In this document: one piece after another, positions 15,990 through 25,600 of the stretch
Position numbering within the stretch: position 1 is the stretch's first letter
Layout of the letters: each line of letters opens with the position of its first letter
Assembly: GCA_963768975.1 (NCBI GenBank)
Contig: CAVYKB010000013.1
Span: 496,001-560,000, forward strand
Source of the DNA: CADCTB01 sp963768975
GTDB taxonomy: Bacteria; Actinomycetota; Acidimicrobiia; Acidimicrobiales; AC-14
Direction: 5' to 3'
DNA length: 64,000 nt
The notes under the pieces: generated by a model
The model's input: the letters and a program-made list of their open reading frames with translations, nothing else
Told to the model about the DNA's origin: nothing
Databases searched by the model: none
Program-made: the position numbers and the translations under genes

Positions 15990-16681
15990 CCGGCGTCGGT
16001 GGAGGGCCGGGCCTGGTAGCGGCCGCTGGGCGCGTCCTCATCGATCAGCCGGAGGATTCCCGGAACGCTCTCCTCGGGCGGCGGCCGGTCGGAGATGTCT
16101 TCGCCCGGATAGGCCTCCTGGTGCATCACCGTGTTCATGTCGCCGGGGTCCACCGACCAGACCTTGAGCTCCGGGTGTTCGGCGGCCAGCACCTTCGACA
16201 GCTGCTCCAGGGCCGCCTTCGACGAGCCGTAGCCCCCCCAGCCCTCGTACCCCTCGACGCCGGCGTCGGACGTCACGTTGAGGATGCGGCCCTGGGGCGA
16301 CTGGGCCAGCAAAGGCAGCGCCTGCTGGATCAGGGCCAGCGGAGCAGTCACGTTGACCTCGTAGACCTGCCGGAAGGTATCGAGGGGGTACTCGGCCAGC
16401 TTCGGCTGTGGGCTGGGGCCGAGCAGGCTGGCGTTGTTCACCAGAAGGTCGGGGCCGCCAAGGGCCCGGGCGGCCTCCACCAGCTGGCCGCGATGGGCCT
16501 CGTCGGCGACGTCGCCGGCGATGGCCACCACCTCCGTCGTGGCCGCCAGCGCTTCGGCGGCCTCCCTCAGGGCGTCGTCGCCCCGGGCGTCGAGGACCAG
16601 GCTCCAACCCCGCTCGGCGAGGGAACGGGCGAGGGCGAGGCCGAGGCCCCGCGACGCCCCGGTGATGATGGCGGTCGGCAT
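15986..16681 (-). CDS. Short-chain dehydrogenase/reductase
   Basis: 231 residues with the classical SDR motifs: TGASRGLGLALA for NAD(P) binding, NNAS, a catalytic Ser in NVTSDAGVEG, and YGSSK as the YxxxK site. The substrate is unknown. First gene of the SDR-queA-sufR-like operon. ATG 16681 is preferred over a TTG two codons upstream (16687). Confidence 0.88.
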   Translation of the reverse strand: MPTAIITGASRGLGLALARSLAERGWSLVLDARGDDALREAAEALAATTEVVAIAGDVADEAHRGQLVEAARALGGPDLLVNNASLLGPSPQPKLAEYPLDTFRQVYEVNVTAPLALIQQALPLLAQSPQGRILNVTSDAGVEGYEGWGGYGSSKAALEQLSKVLAAEHPELKVWSVDPGDMNTVMHQEAYPGEDISDRPPPEESVPGILRLIDEDAPSGRYQARPSTDAG

Positions 16682-16733
16682 GGCCAATTAGACCAAGCTC
16701 CATCTGTGTTTATTCCCCCAGGAGTACGATTTC

Positions 16734-16859
16734 TTGCCACAAGCTCCTCGCTGGGGGGCACTCGTGCTGCTCGCCGCCATCGCCTTCATGGGCCCCGCAC
16801 GTCGGCGGCTGGCGCCGGCGCCTGAGGTCATGACCAAGGAGCGCGCCGAAGTCACCTGA
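16734..16859 (+). CDS. Possible small membrane protein
   Basis: A 41-residue frame from a TTG that follows AGGAG with a 9-base spacer. It contains one hydrophobic segment (WGALVLLAAIAFMG) and a charged tail (MTKERAEVT). It lies between the divergent SDR gene and the TauE-type permease, which starts 20 bp later. No homologue is known to me; the start signal and the hydrophobic segment are the only support. Confidence 0.35.
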   Translation: MPQAPRWGALVLLAAIAFMGPARRRLAPAPEVMTKERAEVT

Positions 16860-16879
16860 CGCGCGGCCAGGATGGACCC

Positions 16880-17620
16880 TTGTCCCCGCTGGCCGCCCTC
16901 GCCATCGCCGGCGCCGGCTTCGCCGCCGGCACCATCAACACCATCGTCGGGTCGGGTTCGCTGATCACCTTCCCGACTCTGCTGGCGCTCGGCTACGCGC
17001 CGGTGGTGGCCAACGTCTCCAACACCGTCGGGCTGGTCACCGGGTCGATCAGCGGGGCCATTGGCTACCGGAGGGAGTTGGTGGGCCAGGCGCCGCGGGT
17101 GCGGGTGCTCGGGCTGGCGTCGCTGTCGGGCGGGCTGACCGGCGGGCTGCTGCTGCTGGCCCTGCCGGCGGCGGTGTTCGAGAGCGTGGTGCCGGCGCTG
17201 ATCCTCGTCGCCTGCGTGCTGGTCGCACTCCAGCCCCGTCTTGCCGCGCGCGACCGCCCGGCCCACGCCCACGGAGGGCCGCTGCTTTTCCTGGCGGTCT
17301 TCGCCACCGGCGTGTACGGGGGCTACTTCGGGGCGGCCCAGGGCGTGATCCTCATCGCCCTGCTCGGCATCTTCCTCGACGACGGCCTGCAGCGCCTCAA
17401 CGCCCTGAAGAACGTGCTGGCCGGGCTGGTCAACGGCATTGCCGCCCTCCTGTTCATCGCCCTAGCTGACGTCGACTGGGCCGTCGCCGGCCTGCTGGCC
17501 GCCGGCGCCATCTGCGGTGGCCAGCTCGGCGCTCGGCTGGGCCGACGCATCCCCGCCGGCTGGTTGCGGGTGGTCATCGTGATCGTCGGGGTGGCCGTGG
17601 CCATCCGCCTGCTGCTCTGA
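16880..17620 (+). CDS. TauE/SafE-family membrane permease
   Basis: 246 residues with about seven hydrophobic helices in two halves. The first half has AGTINTIVGSGSLITFPTLL and the second GVYGGYFGAAQGVILIALLG, the repeated TauE/SafE signature. The family includes sulfite, sulfonate and sulfoacetate exporters; the substrate here is open. The start is a TTG at 16880, supported by AGGA 7-8 bases upstream and by the family N-terminus beginning right there. Confidence 0.85.
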   Translation: MSPLAALAIAGAGFAAGTINTIVGSGSLITFPTLLALGYAPVVANVSNTVGLVTGSISGAIGYRRELVGQAPRVRVLGLASLSGGLTGGLLLLALPAAVFESVVPALILVACVLVALQPRLAARDRPAHAHGGPLLFLAVFATGVYGGYFGAAQGVILIALLGIFLDDGLQRLNALKNVLAGLVNGIAALLFIALADVDWAVAGLLAAGAICGGQLGARLGRRIPAGWLRVVIVIVGVAVAIRLLL

Positions 17621-17631
17621 CCCGCAGATAG

Positions 17632-18005
17632 GTGCGGGGAGCCGGGGCGCCCGTCCTGGCTGTGCAGTCCGACATCCGGCGCCTCCCGGTCAAGGACGAC
17701 GCAGTGAGCGCGACCACCTGCATCGAGACCTACTCGCAGTTCCGGCCCGAGGACCGGGCGCGGCTTCTCGCCGAGCTCCACCGGGTGCTGGTGCCCGGTG
17801 GCTGCCTGTCCATCTCCGCCTTCAACTACAACGCCGTCTTCCGGATCTGGCGCCTGCTCGGCAACGATGGGGCCCGCCAGGGCGAGCACATGCTGGGCGG
17901 GGATTACTACTACCGGCGGTTCACGAGCGCCGAGATCCGCTGGAGTCGACGCCGCTTGCCGGCGTCGTCGGCTTCTTCTGGCAGGCCAAGTGCCGCCCGA
18001 AGTGA
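17632..18005 (+). pseudogene. Truncated and frameshifted methyltransferase
   Basis: The frame from 17632 encodes the second half of a class I methyltransferase (DIRRLPVKDDAVSATTCIET, RLLAELHRVLVPGGCLSISAF, GGDYYYRRFTSAEIR). The SAM-binding first half is missing. After about 17940 the sensible C-terminus (LAGVVGFFWQAKCRPK, stop at 18003-18005) continues in another frame, so a frameshift also occurred. A dead remnant between TauE and the UbiB-like kinase. Confidence 0.6.
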
Positions 18006-18006
18006 A

Positions 18007-19680
18007 CTAGAGCCGCTTGTTCCCGGTTTGCTGGTTCACCTTGCGGTCGGACCGCATGATCGACCAGAGCAGGGCGAACCCGCACGCCGCGGCGGCGATG
18101 AAACAGAGGATGGCGAGCGCCGGGTAGCCGAACAGCTTGGACGCTGTGTCGACCTGGATGAGGAGGGAGGCGCCGATGATGAGGGCGGCAACGACCAGGC
18201 CCATGGTCAGCCGATTGGCCAGCTTCTGGAAGCCGCGCATGAGCTCGGCCTCGTCGAAGGCGTGGACGTCGAGGTGGAAGGTCCCTTCGGCCATGGCGTC
18301 CATGACCTTGTTCACCCGACCGGGGAGCTGCTCCACGAAGTCGCGAGCCTCCAGCAGGGCGGTGAAGGCGCTGCCCGACGACGGTCGCATCTGGGACTCG
18401 AGGATGTTGTCGGTGTGGCGACGGATGGCGGCGCTCGGGTCGAAGCCAGGGTCGAGCTGGCGGGCCACCTGGTCGAGGTTCAGCATGGCCTTGCCCAGCA
18501 TCGACAGCTCGGCCGGCAGGCGCAGGCCGTGGTCGCCGGAGATGCGCATGAGCTCCATCACCATCGAGCCGGCGTCGATGTCGGCGACCGTCGCACCCTG
18601 GCTGCGCTCCACCATGTCGGCGGCGCGGGTGGCGAAGGAGGCCCCGTCGAAGTCCTCCAGCGGCCGGCCCAAGGCGACGGCGGCGTCGGCGGTGGCCTGG
18701 CCGTCACCGTCGCTGAGGGCGAGCAGCAGCTTGATGAGCTGCTTGCGCATGGCGCCCGGGACGCGTGCCACCATGCCCAGATCCACCAGGGCGAGCCGGT
18801 TGTCGTCGGTCAGCAGCACGTTGCCGGGGTGGGGGTCGGCGTGGAAGAAGCCCTCGACCAGGATCTGGTCGAGGTAGGCCTCGAAGAGCTGCTCGGCCAG
18901 CTCGCAGCCGTCGAGCTCCAGCTTGGCCAGGGGCCCGAGCTCTGTGATCTTGCGCCCCCGGAGGTAGTCCATGGTGAGGACCACGCCGGTCGTGTAGTCG
19001 TCGACGGGCTCAGGGATAACGAGGCGGTCGTAGTTGCGGACGATGCGGCCCAGCTGCAGCAGGTTCTCCGCCTCCCGGCGGTAGTCGAGCTCGCCGTTGA
19101 GCGACCGCCGGAACTGTTCCAGCAGCTCGCCGAAGCCGTACTTGCGACCGGCCTCGGAATGCTTGTCGGCGAACTCGGCCAGCTCGGCCAGCGCCTCCAT
19201 GTCCTCGGCGATGCGCTCCTTGATGCCGGGGCGCTGGACCTTGACCACCACGGGGCGCCCGTTGCGCAGCACCGCCCGGTGGACCTGGCCCAGTGACGCC
19301 GAGGCCAGCGGCGTCGCCTCGAACGACTCGAACGCCCGGGACAGCCGCACGCCGAGCTCTTCGGTGACGATCCGCTCGATCTCCTCGAAGCCGAACGGCT
19401 CGACGGAGTCCTGCAGGCGGCTGAGGGCCTTGGCGTAAGGCGGCGGGATCAGGTCGGCCCGGGTCGACATGAGCTGGGCCAGCTTGACGTACGTCGGCCC
19501 CATGCGCTCCAGGTCGTCGGTGAGCTCCTCGGCCTTCGGCGGCACGTCGCCGGCGTCGGTGTAGTCCGCCAGGTCGTCGAGGCCGGCCTCTTTCACGAGA
19601 TCGGACCGCCCGTACTTGACGAGCAGGCGAGCGATGTCGCGGTAACGGCCGGCGTGTTGGGGGCGGAGCGAAACAGACAT
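18007..19680 (-). CDS. UbiB/AarF (ABC1) family atypical kinase
   Basis: 557 residues. Protein-kinase-like motifs of the UbiB group: GPTYVKLAQLMSTRADL (the KxGQ region, here K-L-A-Q), ASLGQVH as the Ala-rich nucleotide loop, VVVKVQRPG with the catalytic-loop Lys, GFFHADPHPGNVLL and LVDLGMV (DFG-like). Two transmembrane helices close the C-terminus (LTMGLVVAALIIGASLLI and YPALAILCFIAAAACGFALL). The family supports quinone or lipid metabolism by ATPase-like activity. Transcribed alone. Confidence 0.92.
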   Translation of the reverse strand: MSVSLRPQHAGRYRDIARLLVKYGRSDLVKEAGLDDLADYTDAGDVPPKAEELTDDLERMGPTYVKLAQLMSTRADLIPPPYAKALSRLQDSVEPFGFEEIERIVTEELGVRLSRAFESFEATPLASASLGQVHRAVLRNGRPVVVKVQRPGIKERIAEDMEALAELAEFADKHSEAGRKYGFGELLEQFRRSLNGELDYRREAENLLQLGRIVRNYDRLVIPEPVDDYTTGVVLTMDYLRGRKITELGPLAKLELDGCELAEQLFEAYLDQILVEGFFHADPHPGNVLLTDDNRLALVDLGMVARVPGAMRKQLIKLLLALSDGDGQATADAAVALGRPLEDFDGASFATRAADMVERSQGATVADIDAGSMVMELMRISGDHGLRLPAELSMLGKAMLNLDQVARQLDPGFDPSAAIRRHTDNILESQMRPSSGSAFTALLEARDFVEQLPGRVNKVMDAMAEGTFHLDVHAFDEAELMRGFQKLANRLTMGLVVAALIIGASLLIQVDTASKLFGYPALAILCFIAAAACGFALLWSIMRSDRKVNQQTGNKRL

Positions 19681-19804
19681 GTGTGCTTGGCATGTACCCG
19701 TTCGCTCAAAGAGCCAACAGCACCCAGCTCACGAGGTGTAGCCGTTTCTGGCCACCCCAGAGCGTCAAAGCGTACCGTTCCAGTGCTCAGAACGCGACGG
19801 GCGG

Positions 19805-20802
<998 letters not shown>

Positions 20803-20806
<4 letters not shown>

Positions 20807-21813
20807 GAAGCGGCGGGCGACTGTTGCAGCGCCACCTGATCGCTGTGGTGGCACGCAGCCAGGTGGTCGGGGCCGTCCTTGGGCTCCAGCGCCGGCATCT
20901 CCCGCCGGCAGATGTCGGTGGCGAACGGGCAGCGGGGGTTGAACGGGCACCCGGGCGGGACCCGGATGAGGCTTGGCGGCTGGCCGATGATGGGCTTGAG
21001 CCGGTCGGTGCGGCGCTGATCCATGCGGGCCAGGCTGTTCAGCAGGCCAAGCGTGTAGGGGTGGCGAGGCCGGTAGTACGCGTCGTCGATGGTGCCCAGC
21101 TCGGCCACCTTGCCGGCGTACATGACGAGCACCCGGTCGGCGTGGCCGGCGACGAGTCCGAGGTCGTGGGTGATGAGCACGATCGCCGTGCCCCGGTCAG
21201 CCTGGAGCCGGGTCAGCAGGTCCATGATCTGGGCCTGGACGGTGACGTCGAGGGCGGTGGTCGGCTCGTCGGCAAGGAGCACCAAAGGGTCGAGGGCCAG
21301 GGCCATGGCGATCATCGCCCGCTGGCGCATCCCGCCGGAGAACTGGTGGGGGTACTCCCGGGCCCGCTGCTTGGGGTTGGGGATCCCGACCTCGCCCAGG
21401 AGGTCGACGGCCTTGGCCCGGGCCGCGATGCGACCGACCTTCTTGTCGTGGGCCTGGATGACCTCGGCGATCTGGTGGCCGACCCGGAACACCGGGTTGA
21501 GGGCGGTGAGGGGGTCCTGGAAGATCATCGAGATCTCCCGCCCCCTGATGGCACGGCGCTCCTTCTCACCCGCGGCGATCAGGTCGCGGCCCTTGAACAG
21601 AATGCGCCCCGACTCGTAGCGGGCCGGCGGCACGGGAACCAGGCCCATGACGGCCAGCGCGGAAACCGACTTGCCCGAACCAGACTCGCCGACGATGCCC
21701 AGCGTCTCGCCCGGGGCCACCGACCAGCTCACGCCGTCGACGGCCTTCACCACGCCGGCGTCGGTGTGGAAGTGGACGCGCAGGTCCTCGATGGACAGCA
21801 GCGGCTCGGCCAT
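20803..21813 (-). CDS. oppD: Oligopeptide ABC transporter ATP-binding protein OppD
   Basis: 336 residues. Walker A GESGSGKS, MIFQDPLTALNPVFRVGHQI, FSGGMRQRAMIAMALALDP, VLLADEPTTALDVT, and the C-terminal OppD module (HPYTLGLLNSLARMD, PPGCPFNPRCPFATDIC) whose cysteines can bind an Fe-S cluster in some members. Starts 2 bp after oppC ends. Confidence 0.93.
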
Positions 21814-21815
21814 GG

Positions 21816-22769
21816 CTAGCGGAGTCGAGGATCCAGCGCGTCGCGCATGCCGTCGCCCACGAACACGAAGCCGAGGACAGTGAAGACCACGGCCATGCTC
21901 GGGAAGAACCACAGGTAGTCCTTGAACCCGAAGAACTTCTGGCCGGAGGAGATCATGTTGCCCCAGTCGGGCACGTCGGGCGGGACACCCACGCCGAGGA
22001 AGCTGAGCGAGGCTTGGGCCACGATCGCAGTCGCCACGCTCACCATGGCGTAGACCAGCACCGGGGCCATGCTATTGGGCAGGACGTGGCGGGTGACGAT
22101 GCGCCACCTGCTGGCGCCGAGGGAGCGGGCGGCCTCCACGTACTCGCTTTCGCGGATGGACAGGATCGAGCTGCGGAGCAGCCGGGCGACGGTGGCCCAG
22201 CTGAAAAGGCCGATGGCGAGGATGACCGGCGCCACGCCCCGCCCCACCACCAGGATGATCACGACTGCGCCGATGATGAGCGGGAAGGCAAAGAAGATGT
22301 CGGCCACGCGCATGATCAGGGTGTCCCAGACCTTGCCGACGTAGCCGGAGATCGACCCGAGGATGACGCCGATGACCAGCGCCAGGAAGATCGAGGCCAG
22401 CCCCACGCTGACCGCGATGCGGGTCCCGTAGACAATCCGGCTGAACACGTCGCGCCCGAGCTCGTCGGTGCCCAGCCAGTGCTCGGAGGACGGGCTCTGG
22501 AGGGTGATGGTGAGGTCCTGCGCCTTGGGCGAGTGGGTGGCGATGATCGGAGCGAAGATCGCCGTCAGGAACACGATGCTCACCATCACCAGGCCCATCA
22601 GGGCGAGCTTGTTGCGGAGGAACCGCCGGCGGATGTTGCCGAACTGGGTCTGGCGGGTGATGCCGCCGAGCGCGGCGGCCTGGCTCTCGGCCCCGCCGAA
22701 GCCGCCGGCGCCGGCCTCCAGCGAGACCTCGCCGACCGCCGGCGCCTGAGGAACGATCTGTTCGGTCAC
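21816..22769 (-). CDS. oppC: Oligopeptide ABC transporter permease OppC
   Basis: 317 residues, about six membrane helices, with the inner-membrane permease EAA-type loop (YVEAARSLGASRWRIVTRHV-LPN) and the OppC signature HWLGTDELGRDVFSRIVYGTR. The GTG start at 22769 is supported by GGGAG upstream and by family length. That ribosome-binding site is embedded in a hairpin (see 22771-22799). Confidence 0.92.
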   Translation of the reverse strand: MTEQIVPQAPAVGEVSLEAGAGGFGGAESQAAALGGITRQTQFGNIRRRFLRNKLALMGLVMVSIVFLTAIFAPIIATHSPKAQDLTITLQSPSSEHWLGTDELGRDVFSRIVYGTRIAVSVGLASIFLALVIGVILGSISGYVGKVWDTLIMRVADIFFAFPLIIGAVVIILVVGRGVAPVILAIGLFSWATVARLLRSSILSIRESEYVEAARSLGASRWRIVTRHVLPNSMAPVLVYAMVSVATAIVAQASLSFLGVGVPPDVPDWGNMISSGQKFFGFKDYLWFFPSMAVVFTVLGFVFVGDGMRDALDPRLR

Positions 22770-22770
22770 T

Positions 22771-22799
22771 GGGCGCCACTCCCTTCGGGAGTGCCGCCC
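22771..22799 (-). promoter_or_regulatory. Hairpin enclosing the oppC ribosome-binding site
   Basis: In the mRNA, GGGC-GG-CACTCCC pairs with GGGAGTG-GC-GCCC around a GAA loop. The 3' arm holds the GGGAG Shine-Dalgarno of oppC and ends one base before its GTG. Folding would hide the start, so oppC translation may depend on ribosomes arriving from oppB or on another factor. Confidence 0.5.
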
Positions 22800-22833
22800 A
22801 GTGCCTGCCGGATGGACCGGCCTCCCGGGTCGG

Positions 22834-23766
22834 TCATTCCAATCGAATCCTTGGATCGAGGAAGGCGTAGGCGACGTCGACCGCCAGGTTGACGAGGACG
22901 AAGACCGCCACCCCGTAGGTGACCACACCGAGCACGATCGGGTTGTCCTGGGACTGGATGGCGCCCACCAGCGCCAGCCCGATCCCGTTCCAGTTGAAGA
23001 CCGTCTCGGTGATCAGGGCACCGCCGAGCAGGCCGCCGAAGGAGATGCCCAGGAAGGTCAGGACCGGGATGACCGAGTTCCGCAGCGCGTGCTTCAGGAT
23101 CACGACCCGCTTCGACAGTCCCTTGGCGTAGGCGGTGCGGATGAAGTCGGCTCGCATCACCTCCGACATGGTGCCCCGCATCAGCCGGCTGACCAGGGCG
23201 GTCTCGACAGCAGCCAGGGTCAGCGCCGGCAGGATGATCGACCGACCCACCCCTTGCGACTGCCCCTGCAACGGCAACCACCCCAGGTTGATGGCGAAGA
23301 CGTTCTGTAACGCTAGTCCGATGACGAGTGTGGGAACGCCAATGGCCAGCGTGGTCGACAGGGTGACCAGCACGTCGAGGAAGGAGTACCGGAACACCGC
23401 AGCGATGATGCCGGCGACGATGCCGATGCAGATCTCCAGCACAATGGCCGCCAGCGCCAGCTTGGCCGTATTGCCCAGCTTCTCCCTGAGGATGGTGTTC
23501 ACCGAGCGGCGGTAGACATAGGACTCGCCCAGGTCGCCCCTGGACAAGCGGCCCAGGTACGAGACGTACTGTTGTGGTAACGGCTTGTCCAGGTCATAGC
23601 GCCGCTCCAGGGCGGCCCGCGTTGCGGGGTCGAGCTGGCGGCCCTCCCCCTGCGACGTGGCGATGGGATCGCCCGGGACCACGAACAGGCAGACGAACAG
23701 GATGATGCTGGCCCCGAAAAGGACCAGCATCATCTGCAACAATCGCCGGACGACGTACTTGCCCAA
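22834..23766 (-). CDS. oppB: Oligopeptide ABC transporter permease OppB
   Basis: 310 residues. N-terminal YVVRRLLQMMLVLFGASIILF, VPGDPI, then GDLGESYVYRRSVNTILREK and the EAA-type loop FIRTAYAKGLSKRVVILKHA-LRN, all typical OppB/DppB blocks. Starts 9 bp after oppA and is separated from oppC by 64 bp containing the hairpin. Confidence 0.93.
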   Translation of the reverse strand: MGKYVVRRLLQMMLVLFGASIILFVCLFVVPGDPIATSQGEGRQLDPATRAALERRYDLDKPLPQQYVSYLGRLSRGDLGESYVYRRSVNTILREKLGNTAKLALAAIVLEICIGIVAGIIAAVFRYSFLDVLVTLSTTLAIGVPTLVIGLALQNVFAINLGWLPLQGQSQGVGRSIILPALTLAAVETALVSRLMRGTMSEVMRADFIRTAYAKGLSKRVVILKHALRNSVIPVLTFLGISFGGLLGGALITETVFNWNGIGLALVGAIQSQDNPIVLGVVTYGVAVFVLVNLAVDVAYAFLDPRIRLE

Positions 23767-23775
23767 GGGGGATGG

Positions 23776-25440
23776 CTACTTGAGGCTCGCGGTCTCCAAC
23801 GTGGGGCGCTCGAAGAAGTCGAGCCCCACGTTTGTCCACTTGCTCGAGTTGTACACCCGGTAGGCGGTCCGGTAGTAGGTGGGCGCCAGCGCCAGGTCAC
23901 GACCGATCGCGATCTTTTCGATCTCCTCGATCGTCTTCTCCCGGTCGGAGTCGCTCTTCTGCGTCTTCGACAGCGCGAGGAGCCGGTCGACCTCCGAGTT
24001 GGCGTACTTGCCGTCGTTGTCCTCGCTCTTGCTGCCGAGGAGCGGCGTGGTGAAGCCGTCGGCGGACGGGTAGTCCGTGGACCACGCGGCGCGGGAGATG
24101 TCGAAGTCGCCGCGGTCCCGCTTCTGGAGGTGCTCGGCGAACGGCACGCCGTCGAGCTCGACCACGAGGCCGAGGTTCTTCTCCAGCTGGTCCTTCCAGG
24201 CCTGGACGAGAGGCTCGTGGCCGCCGTCGTTGTTGTAGGCCAGTTTGATCCGGGTGCCCGGCGTCAGGCCGCCCCGCTGGGCGAAGTCCTTGGCCTTGGT
24301 CACGTCGAACTTGCACCAGTCCCCGCAGACGCCGGCCTGGTGGAAGGCACCGAACGGCGGGGTGATGAAGGCCGTGGCCGACGTCAGTGAGCCTTGGTAC
24401 ACGCCCTGGTTGATCGCCTCACGGTCGATAGCCATGGAGAGAGCCTTGCGGGCGTCGGGGTTGTTGAACGGCGGCCTGGTGTGGTTGATCAGCAGGTAGT
24501 TGATGCCCGGCTGCTCGCTCTTGATGAAGCTTCCCTGCGGCTTGTAGGTGCCCTCGGCCTGCTTGAACAGGGTCGGCGGGATGCGGGCGAAGTCCACCTC
24601 GCCGGCGGTGAAGGCCCGGTACTCGGCCTCCAGCCGGCCCTGGGCCGGGAAGATCACGAACTCGATGCCGTCGAGGTTGGGCTTGTTGCCGAAGTAGTTC
24701 TCGTTGCGGACCAGCGAGATGCGCTGATTGTGCTCCCACTTCGTCCCGGGCTTGATCATGAACGGCCCGTTGCCGATGGGTGCGTCGTTGAACGTGGTGT
24801 TCTTGGCGTCGCCGGCGTTCGAGGGGACCGGGCTGGCCACCGGGTGGACGAGCTGCTTGTCGAACTCGCAGTCGCCGGCGCTCAGCCTGGCCACCAGCGT
24901 GTATGGGTCGGGCGCGGAGACGCCGGAGAACGTCTGCGCCGTCGGCGGGGTGGCGTGGAGAGGCTCATAGCCCTGGATCTGGGCCAAGTGGTAGGAAACC
25001 TGGCTGGCGGCGGTGCCGATGGCGGCACGGGTCCAGCCCCGGATGAACGAGTTGGCGTCGACTTCCTCGCCGTTGTGGAACTTCACGCCGCGGCGAAGCT
25101 TGAAGGTCCACTCCGTGCAGTCGTTGTTGGGCGTCCAGCTCTCGGCCACGCCCGGCCGCATCTTCAGCTCGCTGTTGCCGTCGTAGGTCACCAGGCCGGT
25201 GAACAGCCGGACGGTGACGTTGCTGCCCTCTGACTCCCGGGCGTTGTAGGGATCGATGGCCGCCGGCTCGCCGATCGGCACCGTGAAAACGCCGCCCTTC
25301 TTCGCTTCCCCGCCGGTCTGCTGCCCGCCGGTTTGTCCGCCGGCGCCTTCATCGTCGTCCGACCCACCGCACGCTGCGGCAATGAGGGCCAGACAGATGG
25401 CGGCGATCCCCACTCGGGTCCTAGGCCCGGTGATTCGCAC
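23776..25440 (-). CDS. oppA: Oligopeptide-binding lipoprotein OppA
   Basis: 554 residues. A GTG start at 25440 preceded by GAGGAGG (8-base spacer) gives a lipoprotein signal (VGIAAICLALIAAACGGS) with the lipidated Cys in AAAC. The SBP_bac_5 domain follows (EPAAIDPYNARESEGSN, RPGVAESWTPNNDCTEWTF, FKLRRGVKFHNGEEV, ARKALSMAIDREAINQGVY). It captures peptides outside the membrane for OppBCDF. First gene of the operon; a 160-bp gap to nuoF upstream probably contains its promoter. Confidence 0.94.
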   Translation of the reverse strand: MRITGPRTRVGIAAICLALIAAACGGSDDDEGAGGQTGGQQTGGEAKKGGVFTVPIGEPAAIDPYNARESEGSNVTVRLFTGLVTYDGNSELKMRPGVAESWTPNNDCTEWTFKLRRGVKFHNGEEVDANSFIRGWTRAAIGTAASQVSYHLAQIQGYEPLHATPPTAQTFSGVSAPDPYTLVARLSAGDCEFDKQLVHPVASPVPSNAGDAKNTTFNDAPIGNGPFMIKPGTKWEHNQRISLVRNENYFGNKPNLDGIEFVIFPAQGRLEAEYRAFTAGEVDFARIPPTLFKQAEGTYKPQGSFIKSEQPGINYLLINHTRPPFNNPDARKALSMAIDREAINQGVYQGSLTSATAFITPPFGAFHQAGVCGDWCKFDVTKAKDFAQRGGLTPGTRIKLAYNNDGGHEPLVQAWKDQLEKNLGLVVELDGVPFAEHLQKRDRGDFDISRAAWSTDYPSADGFTTPLLGSKSEDNDGKYANSEVDRLLALSKTQKSDSDREKTIEEIEKIAIGRDLALAPTYYRTAYRVYNSSKWTNVGLDFFERPTLETASLK

Positions 25441-25600
25441 GTGTGGAACCTCCTCGTTCCTCGCCCATTCTCCTGGAACCACGTGGCTCCAGTGAGCCTC
25501 GGGACACGCCCACTCTGCTGGAGGCCGGCCCTGAACTCAAGAGAGATGTGCCCCGGCGGGTGGCTGTTCAATCGCGCTGGGTGTCGAGGGGCAGCCGCCG

